A stretch of 64,000 nt of DNA from Azadirachta indica (Eukaryota > Streptophyta > Magnoliopsida > Sapindales > Meliaceae). The position numbers and the translations under genes are program-made. Where the stretch lies: assembly GCA_022749755.1 (NCBI GenBank), contig CM040445.1, positions 17,567,182-17,631,181 of the forward strand, in the 5' to 3' direction. The notes under the pieces are model-generated. The model made no database searches. It had not been told where the DNA came from and saw nothing but the letters and a program-made list of their open reading frames with translations. Positions 1-12,960 of the stretch are shown here, piece by piece; within the stretch, counting starts at the first letter, position 1; the number at the start of each line of letters is the position of its first letter.

Positions 1-2249
1 ATTAAGTTTTACTTTAACAAGACTTCAAATTACAATTAAGAGAATTTTCGAGTACCTCTTTAACTGTATAAGTATTAACTCACCCTAAACGCTTATATAA
101 CTTAGGATTTATGATATCCTACAACTCTTATAAGTACTTACTTAACCTAAATACTCACACGATTTCAACCAAGTAAAGGACCTATTTCTTTCACTTTTGT
201 ACAATAAAAAATAAAGAATACAAATAATAATAACTTACAAATTTGATCTCCTGAAGAGTAGATGTAAAAATTGAATGTTTTTGGAGATTCAAATTGATGT
301 ATAATGATTTGTACCTCAATAGTATGTAATTTTACGTTCAAATCACTAATATAATTGAAAGATAAGTTCCAAGAAGTTGTAAATGGAGCATGAAGTTCCC
401 AATATATAATATATTTAAAAACTAATAGTTGACAGCCATTGGTGTGCTTAAAATTCAAATTTTCATGCATGTCAGTCGACCAAATTGCACTGGTCAGTCA
501 ACGAAGTCACTCAATTTGGTTGACCAAGTACTCTAATTCAATTGACCAAACCTAAAAGGCTTTCTGGCTCCAGTTCGGTAAATCAAGTTGGTACACTTGG
601 TTGACCAAGAGTACTATTCACAAACACTATTTATAAGATTGAAAATTTTGCATTTTAGCCCAATTTCAAGGTTTCAAAATCGTCCAATTTTGTCCATTTT
701 TAAAAAACTTAAAAATATAAATATATGTTTTGAAGAACTTCTTGAGCTCAACACAATCATTATACACACTTACAAACACAAGCATACAAAAGTAATATAG
801 AAAAAAGTATCAAGCGTGTGACTTCATTCTTTAATTTGCTCAAAGGATTCTATTATGCTTTTCTTAAATGCCTTGATTTTAAATGTTCTTTGAATTTTCA
901 TAATTACATTACAATTCTCTATACTAGAAATATCGCAATAAATGCTATAAGAAGAATTTGATTAACAAAGGATATCAATGCTTGTTATTATCAAAATAAT
1001 AGGTTAGAGCTTTAAGGCTAACAATCTCCCCTTTTTTAATGATGACAAAAGGTCGATTGCCAAATAGGAAATAACTAATAAATTGATCATGTATTATACA
1101 AATCCAAAATATGCTCCATCTTAATTATAGCATAATTGAAACATTTAAATACAAGAGCATAAAATAAGCAATCAATAAACATTCTCCCTTTTTTGTTATC
1201 ATAAAAAAAATATATCAAATAAAAGAACATGATAACAATTTTTAGAGATATTTTGAAGAATTTTCAAAGTAAAATCTCCTCCTAAAACTTTGAGCAAATG
1301 CAATCAAATACAAAGATGGACAATATAAGATAAACCAAAAATAAAAATTCTCCTCCTCTTTGTTTTAAGTGTGCACAAAATGTGATATTCAAAGCACAAT
1401 AACATATGCACACATTAAAATGCACTCATCATGTAAAATTAATGCAACACACAAAAAATAAAACACATTCCCCCTAAATGTATTGCATACTATATGACTC
1501 TCCTCATTTCACACATAGAAAATTGGAAGAATGGAAATATTATATGATTTTTTCTTTCTGACAACTAAGAACACATTTACAAAATTTTCATATCTCCTCT
1601 TTTTAGCATTATCAAAAATAGCCACAAAATGCTTTTATGAAGTTCATCCATAGTATTTGTTATCAAGACAATGCATCCAATATGAGAGAGAAGGAGAAAG
1701 AGCAATTCTATACATAATCACTATTTTCATCCACGTACTCTTTTCTCTTTTTCTCTTCCATTTGTAGCCTCAACAAAATATGAATAATTTAAGGTAATGC
1801 AATGCTGGATTATATAAAATTATGTAAATACTAGACATATGTCATTTGCCTTATAAAATAGTACTAATTAGTCCTATAATTAATTTCTTGCAAGTTGGTT
1901 GCCAAGGTTCTCAAAATGTAGATGCAATCACTTTCACTTCCTAATGTTAAACCGTCCATTATTGATGCTAGATAATTGATATTTGGCTTTAATGAATGAA
2001 TGCATGAATTGAATTAAGATATTAAGCATGTATTACACAAATCAAACAATGATAAACCTTTATCAAGGCCTAAATATACAGGAGATATTTTACACAAATT
2101 AATCAATTTGTGTGTATTTCAAGCAAAACACATTTATCGAACTTAAAACACAACATATGTCAAAAGAAACTTAAGCAAACAAAAAGAATAAGCTAAGCAT
2201 TTAATACCAATTTTTGCTTATACAAAAGCCTTTTCATTTTCTCCAAGAG

Positions 2250-3090
2250 TAAGATGCTTCCATTTTGCATTTACAGAGACTTGCAAACTATTAATGTTTA
2301 ATTGTCTTTCATCTTCATCAATTAACTGCTCATCATTCTTTAAAAGTTTAAGAACTTTCTTGTCATTCGAGCCATTTCTTCATCTTCATTACTTTCATCA
2401 TCCTTGTCATCATCATCATTTTCATACTTTGTTGATTTCAAAGCAATAAGTTTCTTTTTTGAACTTAATCTATATCATCATACATCTTGTCTTTATAGTC
2501 TATTAGTGATCCAAAGAGTCATCAAGATGTAGCATGTTGAGATTCTTATCCTCTTCTATTGTCGTCACTTTGCTCTCCATTCTTTAGGCAAGGATCTAAG
2601 AATTTTCTTCACTAACTTATTATTAGCAAAAGATTTACCAAGAGATTTAAGAGATTTACAATATCGATAAATCTAGTATACATGCCATGGATGGTTTTAT
2701 GAGGTTCCATTTTGAACAATTCATATTGCCTTTATAAGCAAACTTTAAGGTGTGCCATATCTTGTAAGTTGATTAACATCCAGAAATCCTATAGAACTCC
2801 TTCTCATTCACACCATAATAAAGAATATTTATAACCTTAACATTTATGGAAATGTTCTTCCTATCAACCTCATTCCATTCCTCATTAGACTTAAGTACAC
2901 TCTCTCTTTGTTCATTTCTTTTTATAACCACAAGTTTCTAAATAAATTCTCATTCTAGCCTTCCAACAGAAATGATTATTCCTATAAAAAATTAGAGGCC
3001 TAAAGGTAGATTTTGCTGCAAGTATCCTAAGATTGCCATGGATCTTCTCTAACATTGTTAAATCTTTCACTAGAGAACCTTTTCACTAAA
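2250..3090 (-). pseudogene. Copia gag remnant
   Basis: Minus-strand translation in broken frames gives gag-like phrases in the expected order: a KARMRIYLE stretch near 2950, NEKEFYRISGC near 2780, YKIWHTLKFAYKG near 2740, and KMEPHKTIHGMYTRF-like residues near 2690. These match the UBN2-type gag of plant copia elements. Several stops and frameshifts interrupt it, so it cannot make a full Gag. It sits next to the primer-binding site at about 3098-3109, where gag belongs. Confidence 0.55.
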
Positions 3091-3097
3091 GAACCTT

Positions 3098-3109
3098 ATT
3101 CTAATACCA
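3098..3109 (-). other. Primer-binding site of the copia-type element
   Basis: The minus strand reads TGGTATTAGAAT, close to the initiator-Met tRNA complement TGGTATCAGA used by many plant LTR elements. It lies immediately inside the right LTR. Confidence 0.55.
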
Positions 3110-3912
3110 ATTAAAATATTATTGTGCAGCCCTAGAAGGAGGGTAAATTAGGTTTTTATCAAACACTAACAACAAATTCGAATTTCAACCTAAATATACA
3201 ATAATATAAAAAAGATAGAGTTGAGATGTTGAACACTTAATTTATAGTGGGTCGACAAACTCTCAGCCTGTGTCACTAAACAATCAAGTCTTAATCCCAT
3301 AAAACTTTAAGCCTTACAATTATTTCCTCACTTGAAACATTTAAATAACCTAGGATTTATGGCATTCCGCAACTCTTACAAATGTTTGCTCAACCCGAAC
3401 ACTCAATATAATCTCAATGATATCAAGTACTCCAATTCAGTTTTCCAAACTTGGAACGCTTTGTGCTCCAATTCAATCAACCAAGTTGGCCCACTTGGTT
3501 GAGCGAGGGTACTGTTCATAAACACTATTTACAAGTTTGAAATATTTCCATTTTAGTTCAATTTTAAGGTTTTAGAATCTTCCAATTTGGTCTATTTTAA
3601 AAAATTTAGAAACATATGTTTTGAAAAACTTCTTGAGCTTGGCACAATCAGCACATACACTTACAAACATAAGCATACAAAAGCAATTAATACAAAATAA
3701 ACTACCAAGCTTTTGACTTCATTTTTTAATTTACTCAATGGTATTATACTTTTCTTGAATGCCTTAATTTTGGATGTTCTTTGAATCTTCACAATTGCAT
3801 TCCAATTCTTAATGTTAGAAATATCACAATAAATACTATAAAAAGAATTTGATTAGTGAAGTATATCAATGTTTGTTATTATTAAAATAATTTATAAGCC
3901 TTAAGGCTAATA

Positions 3913-4971
3913 CATGGGGGACACGACTAAGGTGCGCTAGGTGCACCACACTTCCTCTTTGAGGTAGTAATCGATGCTTATGTGAGAGTAATATACCATT
4001 AGAAAGAATTAAATGGAGCACAATTATGAGTTGTGTAGAAAAAGTTATGATTATTTTAGTAATTGATATCCAGCATGAAAACTTCTACTCTTTTAGTCCA
4101 ATTTACACCAAATTCTCCTCGATTTCACTTTTCTTGTTTCCTTACACACAAAAACAAAAGTTCTTCAAATAATACCTAGATTTAAGGATTTTCAAAAATA
4201 TATTAAGTTCAGAAGTGGATGATTGATGAGTAAAGTCCTAATTTATTAAACATCCCTAAACTTAAAACATTTGCTTGGCCTCAAGCAAGCAAAACAAAAA
4301 GGTAGAAACAAAGCAATAGAAATAGAGTATACATCATGAGTTCAAAGATGAAAAATACAATTTGTGGACTTAGCAACATAAACTAGCTTCCTTGCTTCAT
4401 AGTTTCATGATCAACAAGAATACAATAATATACAAACTCAATCATTCAATTATCCAAGTAGTAACAGTGCTTTATATATTATGCCCATCTATATTACGTG
4501 ATAATGGTTAATTGTTCATCATCTATCATATCATTCTTCATTTTATTAAAGTATACCATGCATATAAACTCCAAATATAGCACAAATGGTCACTCTTAAA
4601 GAAAAACACTTGAAATTTGGGTTTAACGCTTAAAGTATGTAAGACATGCAATCTATTTTGATTTTTAATGGAAGAATAAAGCTCAATATAGTGGAACGAA
4701 CATGCTAATTCCAATGTAATGAATGCAATCTCGTGAAGGAATACTAACAACCTGATTCTCGTGATGATAAATACAAACTAATCACATAGTAAACAAGAAA
4801 AACTTAGGATTTTCTTTTTAGGTGTAATAAGGCCAATGGGTAAGGTGTTCATAAGAAAGAATGGATAAAGGAAAAAAAACAAAATCACAAGAGTTCAAAA
4901 TTATATGCTTCTATCATCGAATTCTTGTCTTTAATTGCAAACATATTTCACGGCACTTTTTCATATTCACC
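3913..4971. other. Gene-free spacer with a possible Athila/Tat polypurine relic
   Basis: No gene is visible here. At about 4249-4295 the minus strand reads as TTGCTTGAGGCCAAGCAAAT followed by a GTTTAGGG stretch, the kind of sequence found before the 3' end of Athila/Tat gypsy elements in plants. No coding domain of such an element accompanies it, so this is at most a fragment. The short open frames at 4538-4750 and 4861-5067 show no recognisable protein. Confidence 0.35.
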
Positions 4972-6284
4972 TTAACAGGACCCATCTCGGCCCCTTTTGG
5001 GAGTCTGGGACAAATTTCGTTAAATACTTGTACATGCCACTTGTCATTTCTCTTAAATACCATATAATAAAACTTATAGATAAAGAAAATGGCCTTAGGC
5101 TTACATCATTAACATACATTGAGACTCCATATCTCATCACATATATGTACATAATCATATACATTCATGACATATTCAAAATGTTTCATGCTACATGCGT
5201 AGAGTGTTCTCAACTTCATTTACAAAATTGCACCCTATACAAAATCCTGCATGACTTGGAGAGAAATAGGGAAAATAGCAAAAGAATGAGCTTGCGGCTC
5301 AGTGAGTTGACATAATTTTTAAAAGAAAATACATTTCCATTCAACTACTAAGTCCTCTTAAAATCATGCATAAATTGAATATCACTTGCACAATAAGAAT
5401 GCATATATTTACAAACAGTTCATATAGCACCCAACTATTATTCGGAGAAATATCATGCTTGGCAGGATCCCAATGTGTAAGCGAGAAAAGACGCTATACT
5501 CAACCCTAGCAACCTCGTCTCACTACCTTGGGAGCTCACATTCATATACATATATTTCCATGTGTCCCAAGAACTATACTACATAATATTTGGGGATGAG
5601 TACATGTAAGGTAAACAATATTCAAATAGGAAATAATTGCTTTCACATAATTATTAGACATCATATATAATTTAAATACCACTTTACATAGAATGCAATC
5701 TAACTTATTAATAAACAGATCAATCATGATATACTTAATATTTAAACATATTATAAATTTATAATGTTTTAAAAATATATACACTCACAGCTTAATTGTT
5801 CAATCTCTAAAAAGTTGGAGGCTCTATAAAAAACATAAGATTCAACGGTTTACTGTTAAATCTAGTTCAAAACCTGATACATATCATAAATACAACAATA
5901 AAATTATTTAATTTCATCAATACACCACTCGTTGAGTTTCTGGATATCAATATAACTTCCCAATACCTTTTTTTTTTGGGTATTTTTCCCGTTTCCTACG
6001 AAGGATTCTGCTTATTTCTCTTTTTCGTTCTCTTTTTCATTTCTTTTTCTTCTCCTTTCTTCTCTTCTCTTTACCTTGGATTCAATTTTTGATTTTGTCC
6101 TGTTTAATTGCTTTGCTTTCCCTGTGCAAAATCGAAAACAAACAATACATATATATATAAATATATATGTGTGCTTCTGTTCTCTTTTCTACTTTGTCGT
6201 TCATCGTTTCGGATTTTGTTTTATTATTTTATTATATATATATATTTATTCTTTTTTCGGCACCTGTTAGTGCAAGGTGTATCA
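4972..6284 (-). repeat. Left (3') LTR of the gypsy element
   Basis: Collinear with 10921-12096: for example CAAAATGTTTCATG at about 5178 matches the same string at about 11004, and the pyrimidine-rich block at 5970-6070 matches 11820-11910. The plus-strand right end is GTGTATCA, followed at once by ATCTTCCCCCC, the complement of the polypurine tract. The left end is degraded (TTAACAGGACCC against TGATAAGACCC in the other copy). Positions of about 5020-5120 have no counterpart in the right LTR. Confidence 0.8.
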
Positions 6285-6300
6285 ATCTTCCCCCCTTAAA
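6285..6300 (-). other. Polypurine tract of the gypsy element
   Basis: The minus strand reads TTTAAGGGGGGAAGAT directly before the LTR start TGATACACC. Just upstream the minus strand has ATTTCGAGGACGAAATTC, the sequence that commonly precedes the tract in Tekay/Del chromoviruses. Confidence 0.75.
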
Positions 6301-6309
6301 AGAATTTCG

Positions 6310-9300
6310 TCCTCGAAATTTTTACACTTGTCTAAAATAAATACAGATATCTCGTTTGTATCTAATCTTCACATTCTAATGTTGCCTCCTCTACATCGTG
6401 ATTTCTTTACAATACTTTCAATAACGGGATCATCTTGTTATTCCCTAGAGTCCAATATCTGAACAGCTTCCTCTTCATAGGTCAAATCCTTCTTCAAATG
6501 TGCTGACTGTGAATCTATAATATAGGAAGGATCAAGAATATATTTTCTCGACATGGAACATGGAAAACATTATGAATCTGTGATAATTCTAGTGGTAGAG
6601 CTAATCTGTAAGCCACTTAACCAACCTTTTAAATAATTTCATACAGACTTATAATCGATGATTTAGCATTCCATACTTCCCAAATTGAAGTATACCCTTC
6701 CAAAGAAAGACTCGCAAGAAAACATAATCACTTATAGCAAACTTTAATTGTCTTCAACATTTATCTACATAGCTTTTCTGTCTATTTTGAGCCATTTTCA
6801 ATCTGTCTCTAATAATTGAAATCTTTGATTAGTATCTTTTACAATTTCTAGACCTAATAATTTTCGTTTATCAACCCTATCTCAAGATAGGTTTTCTGCA
6901 TTTTCTTTCATACAAGGCTTTATATGGTGCCATTTGGATACTACATTGATAACTATTATTATCGGCAAATTCCATTAGAGGTAAGTATGTATCCTAATTA
7001 CCTTTAAACTGTATCCTATACGCTTGAAGCATGTCTTATAAATTTTGAATGCTTTTATCTAATTGTCTATTTGTTTTCGGCTGAAAAGCTGTAATGTAGT
7101 TAAGTATAGGATCTCTGTCAAATACAATAGATTTTAGTGTCTTGTGTAACCTTACTCTCTCATCCACATATAAACTGGCTATCCATTAAAAAATTAGCAA
7201 ATTTTATAAGTCGATCAATAATTACCTAAACATTATTGGCGCTACGTTGGGTGCTTGGAAGTCCAATAACAAAATCCATTGCAATATGCTCCTATTTCCA
7301 CTTAGGAATTGGAAGTGGCTGAGAAAGTACAATAGATTTATGATGTTTAGCTTTAATCTCTTGACCAATTAAGCAGTGAGATATAAACTTTGCAATCTTT
7401 CTTTTCAGACCTTGCCACCAATAATGCTCTTTCAGAATATGACGTATCTTTGTATTTCCAAGATGCACTGTATAAGCTGAACTATGTGCTGCTTCCAAAA
7501 TCTACTTCTTTAATTCTGAATGATTCGATACACAGAGTCTATTACCTATAACCAAGGTGTCATCATCACTCAATGAAAAATCAGTGTATAAACCATTCTT
7601 CATTTCTTCCTTTAGTTTAACTATATTCTATATTTCCTGAATTTGATCAATTAGTATTGGACTAACTTGAAAATGAGCTAAAAGAGTCCCATAATGCCCC
7701 ACTACTAAATTAACCACGAGTGATCTCAAATCAATCAATAATGGAACATATGTCACCTTCATATGAGCAATAGAGCTTAAAGATTTTCTATTGAGTGTAT
7801 TTGCCACTACATTCACTTTACCTGGATGATAGTTAATGGCACAATTATAGTCTTTCATCAGTTCAAGGCATCTTTGTTGTTTGAGATTTAATTTTTTTTG
7901 AGTAAATAGATACTTCAAGGTTTTATGATCAATGTAAATCTCACAAATAGCACTATATAGATAATGTCTTCAGATCTTCAATGCAAACACTAAAGTAGCA
8001 AGTTCTAAATCATAGGTCGAATAGTTCAACTTATGTTTCTTAAGCTGTCAAAAAGCATAAGCAATTACCTGCCATATTGCATCAATACATAACCCAATCC
8101 CTATTTGGATGCATCACTGTAAATATAAATCTCTCAGTACCAGATGGAAGTGTAAAAACAGAATTTGAAGTTAATTTCTTTTTAAGTTCTCGAAAACTCT
8201 ATTCACAATCATCAGTCCACTCAAATTTCACATTCTTCCTGATTAACGTAGTTAATGGTTTAGTAATTTTAGAGAAACGTTCAATAAACAGTCAATAATA
8301 TCCAATTAATCTAAGGAAACTCTTGACTTCTGTCACATTACTAAGTCATTCCCAATTAACTATTGCCTTTACCTTCTGAGGATCTACATAAATACCATCG
8401 ACTGAAATCAAATGGCTAAGAAATGCTAGAATTGACATTTACTGAATTTCACATAAAGTTGTTTATTCCTTAATGTTTGTAAAATAATTTTCAGATACTC
8501 TACATATTCTTTTTTACTTTGTGAATATACCAAAATATCATCAATAAACACAATGAAACACCTGGTTTATGAGATCTATAAAAGTTGCTGGGGCATTTGT
8601 CAACCCGCATTAAGAGAAAATTTTAGTGTCCATCATAGGTCTGGAAAGCAGTTTTAGGCACATTTTAATCTCTAATCTTCAATTGATGATTACCTAAATG
8701 CAAATCTATCTTCCAAACAACTTTAGCACCCTGTAACTTATCAAATAAGTTATCAATATAAGGAAGCCAATACTTATTACGTACTATGACTTTATTCAAC
8801 TATCTATAGTCTATGCACAATCTCATAGTTCCATTCTTCTTCTTCACAAATAACACTGTACTGCCCAAGGAGAAACACTAGGTTTATTGAAACCTTTATC
8901 TACTAGTTTTCGTAACTAAACTTTTAACACTTTCAATTCTGATAAAGCCATTTTGTAAGGTTCCATGGAAATAGGAGCTGTTCCCAAAATCAAATTAATA
9001 GTGAATTCAACTTCTTTATTTGGTGGTAACCTAGTCAGACAATTCGAAAATATATCTAAGAATTTATTCACTATAGGTATATTTTGAAGCTTCACATGAA
9101 TAGCTTGATTGTCAATAACATGAGCCAGATAAGTAGGGTAACCTTTTCTCAATAATTTTCTAGCAAAAACAGCTGATATCACACATGATAGAAGAATTCA
9201 TCGTTCTTTATAGAAAACAGTATTTGGTTCATCTCTTCTAAATGTTACCTTCTTCCAAAAATAGTCAACTGTAGCATGATATTTTATAAAGCAGTCCATT

Positions 9301-9500
9301 CCCAATATAGCATCAAAGTTATGGATATCCAAAGGAATTAAATCAGCTTTCAAATCATAACTTCCTACTCTAATTACACATCCCTATAATACATTATCAA
9401 CCAATAGTGAATCTCTAAGTAGTGTGGCTGCCATTAAGCCATAATCTAATAGACTCAACCCTTTATCTGTATGTATGGCAAATGTATAAGATATAAAGAA
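6310..9500 (-). pseudogene. Gypsy pol remnant (protease, RT, RNase H, integrase, chromodomain tail)
   Basis: Reading the minus strand from high to low coordinates: a protease tail DAILGMDCFIKYHATVD near 9270-9320; the linker LPPNKEVEFTINLILGTAPI in an open stretch at 8916-9182; the RT catalytic box [12 protein letters not shown] at about 8522-8557; RNase H end and linker with NYHPGKVNVVANTLNRKS in 7628-7918; the integrase zinc-binding region with HSSAYTVHLG and CLIGQEIKA in 7292-7498; and a tail reading RNHDVEEATLECED near 6370-6410, the usual end of a chromodomain integrase. The H-H-C-C motif has lost one Cys (CLIGQ for CLICQ). Stops occur between all these blocks, so no protein can be made. 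Confidence 0.85.
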
Positions 9501-9779
9501 TAATTAGAACCAGGGTTTATCAAAATATGAGCATCTTGACCAAAAATATTCAACATACCTTAACAACATCTAGAGTGGCATGTGCCTCCTACTCAGTCAA
9601 GGCAAATACATTTAGTTGTGTACAAGTGCGACCTAGTTGTCCTCTTTGTCTATTATCATCAGTCTTCATAGCATTATACTGTACTACACTAATAGATGCG
9701 GGTTCTCCTATTTATGGTCTATCTAGTCTCATTATCTAACTACCACTACCTTAAAAATTTTGTGGCGCTATACTCTGTG

Positions 9780-10890
9780 CTGTACTATTTATGCTCTGTG
9801 CTAAAGTAGGGCAGTCCCTCTTAATATGCCCAGGTTGTCTATAGTGATAGTAAAATATTATACCTGCCAAATATTACCTCTCATAGTATCTACCACACGT
9901 CGCACAAGGGAAACATTTACCTTTGCTAGTCCCAATATTCTATTAGCTACTCACAGAATACTAAGCTATATTACTCTGATTGTATCCTCATCCTTGTCTT
10001 TTAGACATCTTAGGATATGGTTGTTATTGTTGCTTGTCTAAATATCCTTTTTGATTAACTTCTTTTCTAGACATCCCACTATTACTAGCTCTACTAGCTG
10101 ACCAATCTTGGCTATGACTGTATTTTGGTTGTTCAGTCCTTAAAGTATCTACTAAATACTATTCAACTCTCATAGCAGCCTAAACTAAATGGCCATATTG
10201 CGTATACCTTAACCTAGCCACAAATCTTCTAATATCATTTTACAAGCATGTTTCAAATCGTTTATATTTATCTATCTCATCCCATATCACATCAGGAGCA
10301 AACTTCAACAATTCTATAAATTTGTTCTTATAATCTTCTATTATCATCGACTCCTGAGTCAAAGTCAAGAATTTGTTCCTCTTTGCATCTCAATAAATAG
10401 ATGAGAAATATTTATCGTTAAATTCTCTTCAAAAATTAGCCAAAGTAATAACTTCATATCCTCCATATCTGTTTAAAACAAATATCCACAAGTAGTATGT
10501 TCTACCCCAAAGCAGGAATGATGCAAAATTCACCTTTTGTTGACCCGTACATCCCATTAATTGGAATATTCTCTCTACTATAGTCAACCAAGACTCTTCA
10601 TTCTTTGGATCACTAATACCTCGGAATTCTGTCACACCCAAATTGCGAACACGCTCGATAGTGTTATCAATTCCTATATTACGATTTGCTTGAGGTTGAT
10701 ACATACGTATATGTGGCACAAAATCAGCTTCTTCTTCTTTTAATACTTCTCTTTCTTTCTCCTTAACTAGAGATAAATACAAATCAATGAAAGGTCTATT
10801 GCTAGAATGACCACTCCTGCGCATACGAACATTAATTTCAATTAAACTATTCAATGATGCATGTAATATGCATATACCATACAACAATCT
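9780..10890 (-). pseudogene. Gypsy gag remnant with decayed zinc knuckle
   Basis: An open stretch at 10429-10887 (minus) includes a GVTEFRGISDPKNEESWL phrase and FQLMGCTGQQKVNFASFLL, typical of the retrotransposon gag domain. Further on, at about 9825-9860, the minus strand encodes YYHYRQPGHIKRDCPTL. This is a CCHC zinc knuckle in which the first two Cys codons have become Tyr (G to A changes), the pattern left by deamination of methylated cytosine. The start of gag lies about 20 bp from the primer-binding site. Confidence 0.82.
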
Positions 10891-10903
10891 CCAGAATCAA
10901 ACC

Positions 10904-10917
10904 ATGCTCTAATACCA
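10904..10917 (-). other. Primer-binding site of the gypsy element
   Basis: The minus strand reads TGGTATTAGAGCAT, a near match to the initiator-Met tRNA complement (TGGTATCAGAGC). It starts 3 bp after the LTR end CTTATCA. Confidence 0.75.
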
Positions 10918-10920
10918 AAT

Positions 10921-12096
10921 TGATAAGACCCACCTCGAACACCTCTTAAGATTCTGGAACAAATCCTAGTATATGCATAATCACATATATACATGACATG
11001 CTCAAAATGTTTCATGCAGCATGCATATAGTGGTCTCAACCTCATTTACAAAACTACACCCTGCATGAAATCCTACATGACCTAGAGAGAAATAAGGAAA
11101 AAAGGAAAAGGAATGAGCTTACAACTCAGTGAGTGGACATAGTTTTTAAAAGAAAATACATTTCCATACAACCACTCTAAGACATCTTAAAATCATGTAT
11201 AAATTGAATATCACTTGCACCATAAGAATGCATATCTTCACAAACATTTCATTTAGCACCCAACTATTACCTGGGGAAATATCATGCTTAGTAGGATCCC
11301 AATATCCAAGTGAGAAAAACTATACTCAACCCAACGGCCTTATCTCATCACTCTAGGAGCTCACATTTATATACGTATATTTTCATGGGTCTCAAGGACC
11401 ATACTACGTAATATTAAGGGATTGGTACATGTGGGGTAAACAATATTCAAATAGGAAATAATCACTTTCACACAATTATTAGACATTATGCATAATTTAA
11501 ATACCACTTTGCATATAACACAATCTAACTTCTCAATAAACAGATCAATTATGATATATTTAATATTTGAACATATTATAAATACATAGTATTTTAAAAA
11601 TATATCCACTCACAACTTAATAACTCAATCTCTAGAAAGTTCGAGGTTCTCTAAGTTTCTTACCACTACATTACTCCTTAAAACCACTATGATTCAACAA
11701 TTTACTATTACAATTGGTCCAAAACCTAAAACATATCATAAATACAATAATAAAACTACTTTAATTTCATAAATACATCACCTGCTAATTTCTAGATATC
11801 AGTTTAACTTCCCAATACTTTTCTTGTATTTTTCCTATTTTTTACGAAAGGTTCTTCCTATTTTTTTTTTACTTTCTCTTTTTCTTCTCCTTTCTTTACT
11901 TCTCTTTTCCTTGAATTCAATTTTTGCTTCTATTCTGTTTAATTACTTTGCATTCCCTTTGCAAAACCGAAAGCCAACTATATATATATATATTATATGC
12001 ACCGCTTTGACGTTCACCGATTTAGATTTTATTGTATATTTAATTATATATATATTTTATTCTTTTTTTCAACAATTGTTAGTGTACAGTGTATCA
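10921..12096 (-). repeat. Right (5') LTR of the gypsy element
   Basis: 1176 bp, bounded on the plus strand by TGATAAGACC at the left and GTGTATCA at the right, so it has TG...CA ends on both strands. It is collinear with 4972-6284. The open stretches inside it (11367-11609 and 11824-12300) pair with similar stretches in the other LTR (5542-5784 and 6076-6299), so they are LTR sequence and not genes. Confidence 0.82.
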
Positions 12097-12549
12097 TACC
12101 CTGTTTCTTTTCTTTTCCAAGAACAACTCTTTTTATGTACTTTCACATTTGGCCTTAATTTTTTTTTCTTTTTCATGCTTCACATTTACTCTACTTTAAC
12201 GCAAGCACTCAATGCTTACTTGGGCAAGAGTTTCGGCTACTTAGTAAAAGTTTGGCTTCTAATTGTTGTATGCATGAGGATGTGCATGATTTTCCAATAG
12301 GGGAGGATGTGATGTTGCAAAAATCTGCATGCTTACTAGAGTGCTTCTAATGATTGATGGCTTAGTGCGGTGGGCTTAATAGTAAAGGGGACTAAACTAC
12401 CCCTACCCAAAACTAGTCCAAGACTAGAGTTTTTCTCTTAATGAGGCCAAGGCAGGCCAAAACTAGTAAATAGCATGACATATGAAAATGTTTACTCTCA
12501 TATTAGTATGCTCTATGGTTGCCATTAAATTGGATCTTTTACAAAAGAA
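12097..12549. other. Gene-free spacer
   Basis: No coding sequence or clear repeat recognised. It lies between the gypsy LTR and the repeat block that leads into the next copia element. Confidence 0.4.
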
Positions 12550-12960
12550 AAAGAATAGTATATTAGATTGTAACCTGAAGCTTGCAAAATAAAAAGATAA
12601 TTAGAACCTAAAATACTAAAGGTAATCCCAACAATTAGAACTTGAAGTTCTGAAATAGAATTGCTTCTTATAACCTAAAGTTTTGAATTAAATGATTAAG
12701 ACTAGAACCTAAAGTTCTAGATCTACAAAATATCATTCACATTTTAAATCTACAAAATATCATTTATGTGGACCCATGTTTCATGTATCATCTGTATGGA
12801 CCTGAAATTCCATATGTCAACTATATGGATCCAAAGTTCTAGTTAGAAAGGTGAGAACCTAAAGTTTTGTATATTAATTTATGAATCAAAACCTAAAGTT
12901 CTAAATATATATTGATAAACTAGAACATGAAGTTTTAAATATATGCTCTCAATATTTTCA
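12550..12960 (+). repeat. Degenerate short-motif repeat block (AGAACCTAAAGTTCTA)
   Basis: At least eight variants of the palindrome-like motif AGAACCTAAAGTTCTA occur in 400 bp (about 12598, 12632, 12672, 12704, 12828, 12853, 12888, 12922), with related GGACCTGAAATTCCATAT copies between. It lies 0.8 kb before recognisable copia coding sequence in the same orientation and may be its untranslated leader. Confidence 0.6.

Larger units (their letters stand above)
1..3912 (-). mobile_element. Copia-type LTR element, gag only (minus strand, left LTR cut by window edge)
   Basis: Two diverged direct repeats (1-1023 and about 3110-3912) flank 2.1 kb. They share many blocks, for example the stretch at about 107-175 matches 3350-3425, and 527-1020 matches 3427-3908. 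On the minus strand a primer-binding site (TGGTATTAGA) lies just inside the right repeat and a purine tract (AAAAGGGGAGAT) just inside the left one, so the element reads right to left. The interior holds only gag-like sequence near the right LTR; no protease, integrase or reverse transcriptase is visible in 1030-2240, which is A-rich and featureless to me. The left LTR has roughly 300 extra bases (about 180-525) relative to the right one. It is either a deleted copia or a non-autonomous derivative. Confidence 0.65.
4972..12096 (-). mobile_element. Ty3/gypsy chromovirus (Tekay/Del-like), full-length but dead
   Basis: A complete LTR retrotransposon on the minus strand: right LTR 10921-12096 (5' LTR), primer-binding site, gag, protease, reverse transcriptase, RNase H, integrase, a chromodomain-like tail, purine tract, and left LTR 4972-6284 (3' LTR). 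The interior is 4.6 kb, normal for the family. Every coding domain carries stops and frameshifts. LTR divergence is high by eye, with a block of roughly 130 bp present only in the left copy, so the insertion is old. No exact 5 bp target duplication is seen (TCACC left, TACCC right). Confidence 0.88.

Noticed and set aside
5120..6284. Separate small genes in the left gypsy LTR (4935-5315, 5542-5784)
   Set aside because: Collinear with the other LTR and without conserved coding changes.
10561..10743. Short plus-strand frames across 4.9-10.8 kb
   Set aside because: Antisense to recognised gypsy gag/pol or within LTRs.
11824..12300. 158-codon plus-strand open frame
   Set aside because: It lies mostly inside the right gypsy LTR, is rich in Phe/Leu/Ser from a pyrimidine tract, and has a broken counterpart in the left LTR.
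12550..12960. CRISPR-like array
   Set aside because: Repeats are imperfect, spacing is irregular, and the DNA is plant nuclear.
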